From an uncultured Ruminococcus sp. (lineage in GTDB: Bacteria > Bacillota_A > Clostridia > Oscillospirales > Ruminococcaceae): a stretch of DNA of 9,227 nt. How positions within the stretch are numbered: the stretch's first letter is position 1; every line of letters starts with the position of its first letter. The stretch covers positions 1 through 9,227 of the forward strand of contig CACZPE010000235.1 in assembly GCA_902782875.1 (NCBI GenBank). Reading direction: 5' to 3'. The notes beneath the pieces are model-generated. The model did no database searches. It saw only the letters and a list, made by a program, of their open reading frames with translations, and was not told the origin of the DNA. Shown here piece after piece: positions 5,772 through 9,227 of this stretch. Both the position numbers and the translations under genes were made by a program.

Positions 5772-7214
5772 ATGAACGGCAATCAGAGTGTGATAAATTT
5801 CATAGGGCTTGTTGCGGTGCTGCTGCTTTTCGCCATTGCGATACACCATATCGAGGCAGGATTCAACGAACAGTACAAGACCGAGGATGCGATAAAGTAT
5901 TCCTCTGCGGATACCGTTTCGTTCAAGGGTATATATATCCGCGACGAAGAGGTAATAAAGAAGCGCTACAACGGTGTACTGAGCTATCCCGTCAAGGACG
6001 GCGGCAAGGTCGCAAAGGATTCTGTAGTTGCATATCTCTACAACAATGAAGAGGAGATAGAGACAAACAGGCATATAGAAGAGCTTGAGAATGAAGTGTC
6101 TCTTCTGCGTTCCGCACAGAATCCCGGTACGGTGCAGACTGCCGAGCCCGACTTCATATCCCCGCTGATCGCGGAGCAGTATCAGACCATAGCATCGCTG
6201 CTTGCGAAGGGAGATATAGAGGACCTTAAGGCAAGACGGGACAATCTTTTCACTCTTATGTGCATATATCAGCTTGCGATCGGTCAGGAAAAGGGCTATG
6301 ACGAGCGTATAGCAGAGCTTTCGGCGCAGATATCCGATCTCAGGGTATCGAGAAAAAAGCCGAAGGGCTCGGTCACATCACCCGATTCCGGATATTTCGT
6401 CAGCTATACAGACGGATACGAAAGCGAGCTCACCTTTGATACAGTCGGTGATATCACAGCCGACAGGATAAAGGAGATCATTGAAGAGGAGAAGGAAAGG
6501 GACTATCACGGGAAGTACGAGATAGGCAAGCTTGTAAAGGGCTATAACTGGAAGATAGCAGGTGTTGTGGACAATTCTTCGAGTGCCTTCAATCCCGGAG
6601 ATACCGTAAAGCTGTCCTTTGCTTCGGTACCCGATACCGTTACGGCTACTATCGAGATGCTTCGTGATACCGATGATCCCAATGAGACCGTCATTGTACT
6701 GCGATGCGAGGAGAATACCTACGGTCTTGTGCGTCTGCGCACGGACAGAGTGGATATGACCCTGCACGACTTCGAGGGAATAAAAGTCCCGAAGCAGGCC
6801 ATAAGATTCAATAAAGACAATGAGAAGGGATGCTACATTCTGATAGGCCAGAATGTAAAGTTCCGTAAGATAGACGAGATCTATGCCGAGAATGATTACG
6901 TATTGTCAAGGATAACCTCCGATGACGATTACGTGAGCGTTTTTGACAAGGTCATAACCAGCGGCGTTGATACCGCTGCATACTACGAAGCCATAGAAGA
7001 GAATATCGCCGCAGAGAGGAAAAATGCGGAGAGAAAGGCTATGGCGGCGGGCGGCACCACCGCGGCGGAAACAGAGGCTTCCGTGACGGAGGAGACTGCT
7101 CAGACAGAAGTATCCGAAGAGGATACCGACAGTGAGACAGACGAGGGTGACAGCGAAGAAACAGAGCCGCCTGATGAGAGCGGCAGTTCAGAGGGGGAGA
7201 TCCGCTTTGAATGA
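5772..7214 (+). CDS. Membrane-anchored HlyD/membrane-fusion-like protein with acidic C-terminal tail
   Basis: A 480-residue protein probably exposed outside the membrane. One N-terminal transmembrane helix (about 7-24) is followed by the layout of a membrane-fusion protein: a first lipoyl/barrel-sandwich half (about 66-90, NGVLSYPVKDGGKVAKDSVV), a helical coiled-coil-like section (about 91-190), the second lipoyl half (about 201-218, VTSPDSGYFVSYTDGYE) and beta-barrel-like sequence including FNPGDTVKLSF. The end is a charged helix rich in A, E, R and K, then an acidic low-complexity tail of about 50 residues rich in E, D, S and T. Such adaptors usually serve ABC exporters, but none is adjacent; the neighbours are division genes. 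AGAGGGG lies 6 nt before the ATG. The fold assignment rests on the split lipoyl pattern and is moderately sure; the function is unknown. Confidence 0.7.
   Translation: MNGNQSVINFIGLVAVLLLFAIAIHHIEAGFNEQYKTEDAIKYSSADTVSFKGIYIRDEEVIKKRYNGVLSYPVKDGGKVAKDSVVAYLYNNEEEIETNRHIEELENEVSLLRSAQNPGTVQTAEPDFISPLIAEQYQTIASLLAKGDIEDLKARRDNLFTLMCIYQLAIGQEKGYDERIAELSAQISDLRVSRKKPKGSVTSPDSGYFVSYTDGYESELTFDTVGDITADRIKEIIEEEKERDYHGKYEIGKLVKGYNWKIAGVVDNSSSAFNPGDTVKLSFASVPDTVTATIEMLRDTDDPNETVIVLRCEENTYGLVRLRTDRVDMTLHDFEGIKVPKQAIRFNKDNEKGCYILIGQNVKFRKIDEIYAENDYVLSRITSDDDYVSVFDKVITSGVDTAAYYEAIEENIAAERKNAERKAMAAGGTTAAETEASVTEETAQTEVSEEDTDSETDEGDSEETEPPDESGSSEGEIRFE
7196..7199 (+). promoter_or_regulatory. Shine-Dalgarno site fixing the yggS TTG start
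   Basis: GGAG at the end of AGGGGGAGA lies 7 nt before TTG 7207. No ATG or GTG in this frame is near enough to give a normal N-terminus, and the out-of-frame ATG at 7211 is not usable. Confidence 0.7.
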
Positions 7215-7905
7215 CGAACTGTACAGAGATATTTCCGAGAACGCCAAACGCATAAGGGAAGAGGCAGAGAAGGCAATGTCATGCGCGGGACGCAAGGATG
7301 ATCTGCGTATAATGGCAGTGACGAAGACCGTGCCGTATGACAGGGTAAATTATGCCGCAGGTCTCGGCTTTGCACTTCTCGGCGAGAACAGGGTCCAGGA
7401 ATATCTTGACAAGCGAGATATGTATGCGCAGGGTACGGAGGTACACTTCATCGGTCATCTGCAGAGAAACAAGGTGAAGTATATCGCGGACAGCGTGAGC
7501 ATGATACAGTCGGTTGACAGCATAAAGCTTGCAGAGGATATATCAAGGCTCTGCACGGCACATGACAGGACAATGAATATACTCTTTGAGGTGAATATCG
7601 GCGGAGAGGAGAGCAAAAGCGGCTTTTCTCCGGATGAGATAACCGATGCGGCGTATAAGACCGCACAGCTTCCCGGCGTGAAGCTCAGGGGCATTATGGT
7701 CATACCGCCGAGAGATAACAGCGCAGAATGGTTCTCCCGTTCGCAGAGACTCTTTGAGGATCTGAAGGCTGAAAAGATCGCAGGTACAGATATCAGCGAA
7801 CTGTCCATGGGTATGTCCGCGGATTATGCCGAGGCGATACGTTTCGGCTCGACTATAGTAAGACTGGGCTCCGCACTTTTCGGGGCGAGAACATATACGA
7901 TATGA
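7207..7905 (+). CDS. yggS: YggS/YlmE-family pyridoxal phosphate homeostasis protein (TTG start)
   Basis: PLP-binding protein (PLPBP family) that helps keep free pyridoxal phosphate and amino-acid pools balanced; it is not known to catalyse a reaction. The length of 232 residues is normal. The PLP lysine is Lys40 in LRIMAVTKT. Other family blocks in order: GENRVQEYL, HFIGHLQRNKVKYI, SVDS, FEVNIGGEESKSGF, LRGIMVIPP, and the phosphate-binding end ELSMGMSADYAEAI...GSTIVRLGSALFGAR. The TTG start is chosen because the homology begins there, a GGAG site is well placed, and the frame upstream runs only through the acidic tail of the preceding gene. It overlaps that gene by 8 nt, which suggests coupled translation. 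In Firmicutes this gene (ylmE) commonly precedes sepF. Confidence 0.93.
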   Translation: MNDELYRDISENAKRIREEAEKAMSCAGRKDDLRIMAVTKTVPYDRVNYAAGLGFALLGENRVQEYLDKRDMYAQGTEVHFIGHLQRNKVKYIADSVSMIQSVDSIKLAEDISRLCTAHDRTMNILFEVNIGGEESKSGFSPDEITDAAYKTAQLPGVKLRGIMVIPPRDNSAEWFSRSQRLFEDLKAEKIAGTDISELSMGMSADYAEAIRFGSTIVRLGSALFGARTYTI

Positions 7906-7941
7906 AACTCAAGAACAAATTGATGGAAGGAAGAAGAACAA

Positions 7942-8400
7942 ATGAGCTTATTGGATAATCTGAAAGCTATAATCAGTGATAACGGCGGTGATGATGACTA
8001 CGTTGACGAGCCTGCTTATACCAATGAGAACAGAAATATCGAAACACCCGCAGCACCCCAGCAGCCGCAGGGCAGCAGGATGGTGGACGAGGAGCGCAAC
8101 AGGCTCAATATCTCTCTTACCGCTCAGCTCAGGGTAATACTTGTAAAGCCCGAGAAGTTCACAGACACAAAGGAGATCGCAAATCATCTCAACAACAAGC
8201 AGACGGTAGTTCTTAACCTTGAATCCACAACTCCCGATGTTACCAGAAGAATAATAGATTTCCTCGGCGGTGTTGCCTATGCAAACGGCGGCAGCATCAA
8301 GCCCGTAGCGAACAATACCTTTATCATAACTCCCTATACCGTATCCTTTCAGGGAGATGAGCTGTCAGAGCAGCTCGAAAGCAACGGAGTCCTCCTGTAA
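7942..8400 (+). CDS. sepF: Cell division protein SepF
   Basis: SepF tethers FtsZ filaments to the membrane and shapes the septum in Gram-positive bacteria. At 152 residues it is a normal size. The N-terminus MSLLDNLKAII can form the amphipathic membrane-binding helix. A flexible acidic then proline/glutamine-rich linker (about 13-55) follows, then the SepF domain (about 62-140) with VILVKPEKFTDTKEIANHL, VVLNLE, RIIDFLGGVAYANGGSI and NTFIITP. The purine-rich GGAAGGAAG (7925-7933) upstream is a weak but usable ribosome site, 8 nt before the ATG. It lies 36 nt after yggS and touches the next gene with no gap. Confidence 0.95.
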   Translation: MSLLDNLKAIISDNGGDDDYVDEPAYTNENRNIETPAAPQQPQGSRMVDEERNRLNISLTAQLRVILVKPEKFTDTKEIANHLNNKQTVVLNLESTTPDVTRRIIDFLGGVAYANGGSIKPVANNTFIITPYTVSFQGDELSEQLESNGVLL

Positions 8401-9186
8401 ATGAATGACAGGGAGCGTTTCTGTGCCGCAGAGCAGTGTGACGCGGACGAAAAGCTGCTGATATCCCACACCGGGGATATGATAACAGCTGCAGAGCGCG
8501 GAGCAGTGCGCTTCTCGGCGTTTCTTACCGAGCGTGAGAGCGGACTGGTGCAGCGTTTCTGTTCGTATTCGGGTTTTGACTGTCTTATGCTGTGGGGCGG
8601 ATACGAAGGGGCTCAGAGAGTGATGGCGGGGTTCTTTCCTGCCTATAGCGAGCCGTCGCAGGACGAATTCCCGCTGTCTGCGGTATTCATAGGCGGCAGG
8701 ATGGCGGATTCCCTTTCTCACAGGGACTATCTCGGCGCAGTGCTGTCACTCGGACTTGAACGCTCTATGACAGGGGATATAGTGATCACGGACGGCGGCG
8801 CATATTTCATGATGGCCGATACTGCCGCACAGCTTGCGGTAAACGAGCTGTCAAAGATAGGCAGGACCGGAGTTAAATGCAGGATATGCGGCAAAGACGA
8901 GATCATAGAAAGACACGATGAGTTTGAGAGCATATCTGCTACTGTGGCATCCCTGCGTCTTGACTGCGTAACAGGCGCGGCGGCAAGGCTCAGCAGAGAA
9001 AAGGCTGCACAGCTTATCAGAAGCGGCCTTGTAAATGTCCGGCATATATGTATAACCAATATATCGCACACGCTCTCAGAGGGCGATGTGCTGTCCATAA
9101 GAGGGTATGGACGATATATACTCCGCAGGGTGGGGGACAAAACTAAAAAGGACCGTATACATATCACCATCGACAGATATGTATGA
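8401..9186 (+). CDS. ylmH: YlmH-family S4-domain RNA-binding protein
   Basis: A 261-residue protein with a C-terminal S4 RNA-binding domain (about 186-245: RLDCVTGAAARLSREKAAQL, then a GLVNVRH turn and GDVLSIRGYGRYIL). The middle block HRDYLGAVLSLGLERSMTGDIVI is the hallmark of the YlmH family found beside sepF and divIVA. In Bacillus subtilis YlmH has been linked to ribosome-associated quality control, so a role on stalled 50S subunits is plausible here; a direct division role is not shown. The ATG follows the sepF stop with no gap; GGAG (8386-8389) is 11 nt upstream, so translational coupling is likely. ylmG (YggT family), often placed between sepF and ylmH, is absent. Confidence 0.92.
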   Translation: MNDRERFCAAEQCDADEKLLISHTGDMITAAERGAVRFSAFLTERESGLVQRFCSYSGFDCLMLWGGYEGAQRVMAGFFPAYSEPSQDEFPLSAVFIGGRMADSLSHRDYLGAVLSLGLERSMTGDIVITDGGAYFMMADTAAQLAVNELSKIGRTGVKCRICGKDEIIERHDEFESISATVASLRLDCVTGAAARLSREKAAQLIRSGLVNVRHICITNISHTLSEGDVLSIRGYGRYILRRVGDKTKKDRIHITIDRYV

Positions 9187-9198
9187 CGGCAGTGAAAT

Positions 9199-9202
9199 GA
9201 GG
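9199..9202 (+). promoter_or_regulatory. Shine-Dalgarno site for the divIVA-like gene
   Basis: GAGG lies 8 nt before ATG 9211. An in-frame ATG at 9205 is only 2 nt away from it, too close to be the start. Confidence 0.6.
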
Positions 9203-9210
9203 TTATGGTC

Positions 9211-9227
9211 ATGATAACAGCACAGGA
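9211..9227 (+). CDS. divIVA: Probable DivIVA-family protein, first codons only
   Basis: Only MITAQ plus a D-or-E codon can be read before the window ends. This fits the start of clostridial DivIVA proteins (M-x-T-x-Q-D-I), the coiled-coil polar and septal scaffolds, and the position directly after ylmH is where divIVA sits in Firmicutes. A GAGG site and a 24-nt gap support a real start. The call depends mainly on gene order. Confidence 0.55.

Noticed and set aside
7132..7206. Upstream extension of yggS to an ATG at 7132
   Set aside because: This stretch is the shifted frame of the acidic tail of the HlyD-like protein; yggS homology starts near TTG 7207.
7902..7958. 18-codon ORF from an ATG overlapping the yggS stop into sepF
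   Set aside because: No well-placed ribosome site and it ends inside sepF in another frame; most likely chance.
8386..8395. Inverted repeat GGAGTCCTCC before ylmH that might hide the ribosome site
   Set aside because: A 2-nt centre cannot form a stable hairpin beyond three pairs.
1..9227. Mobile elements, CRISPR, tRNA or rRNA, riboswitches of known class
   Set aside because: No terminal repeats, transposase, spaced repeats, or RNA gene landmarks seen on either strand.

Overview
The window carries a compact, entirely plus-strand block of housekeeping genes from a Gram-positive (monoderm) anaerobe, most likely a Ruminococcus-like member of the Oscillospiraceae/Ruminococcaceae. Four things point there. 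MutL has the endonuclease motif of bacteria that lack MutH. Hfq is short, with a Gram-positive-type rim (RKEK). The sepF, ylmH and divIVA-like genes sit together as in Firmicutes. Codon use is moderately GC-rich with many ATA isoleucine codons. The genus is an inference; no rRNA or other marker is present.

Left half (1-5379), genome maintenance and tRNA modification: the 3' end of mutS, a patatin-like lipase, a GNAT acetyltransferase, mutL and miaA. From the patatin gene on, genes overlap or lie within about 26 nt of each other, so this is probably one transcript. The lipase and acetyltransferase sit between the two mismatch-repair genes.

Middle (about 5320-5506), the main regulatory region: the last codons of miaA turn sharply AT-rich and contain two overlapping promoter candidates. 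The better one has a perfect extended -10 whose TG lies in the miaA stop codon. Downstream is a leader of about 115 nt with a 9-bp hairpin, a U-free A-rich stretch, a possible 12-codon leader ORF that overlaps a second hairpin and stops one base before the hfq Shine-Dalgarno, and then hfq.

Right half (5507-9227), RNA chaperone plus cell-division cluster: hfq, a membrane-anchored HlyD/membrane-fusion-like protein with an acidic tail, yggS (PLP homeostasis, TTG start), sepF (FtsZ membrane anchor), ylmH (S4 RNA-binding protein) and the first codons of a probable divIVA. This matches the ylmE-sepF-ylmG-ylmH-divIVA cluster of Firmicutes, but ylmG is missing. Gaps run from an 8-nt overlap to 36 nt, so the hfq promoter could drive the whole run and place a post-transcriptional regulator and the division machinery on one message.

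There is no mobile element, CRISPR array, tRNA, rRNA or convincing intrinsic terminator, and no gene-free stretch over 300 nt. The genes are mostly familiar. The least-explained parts are the hfq leader and the HlyD-like protein.
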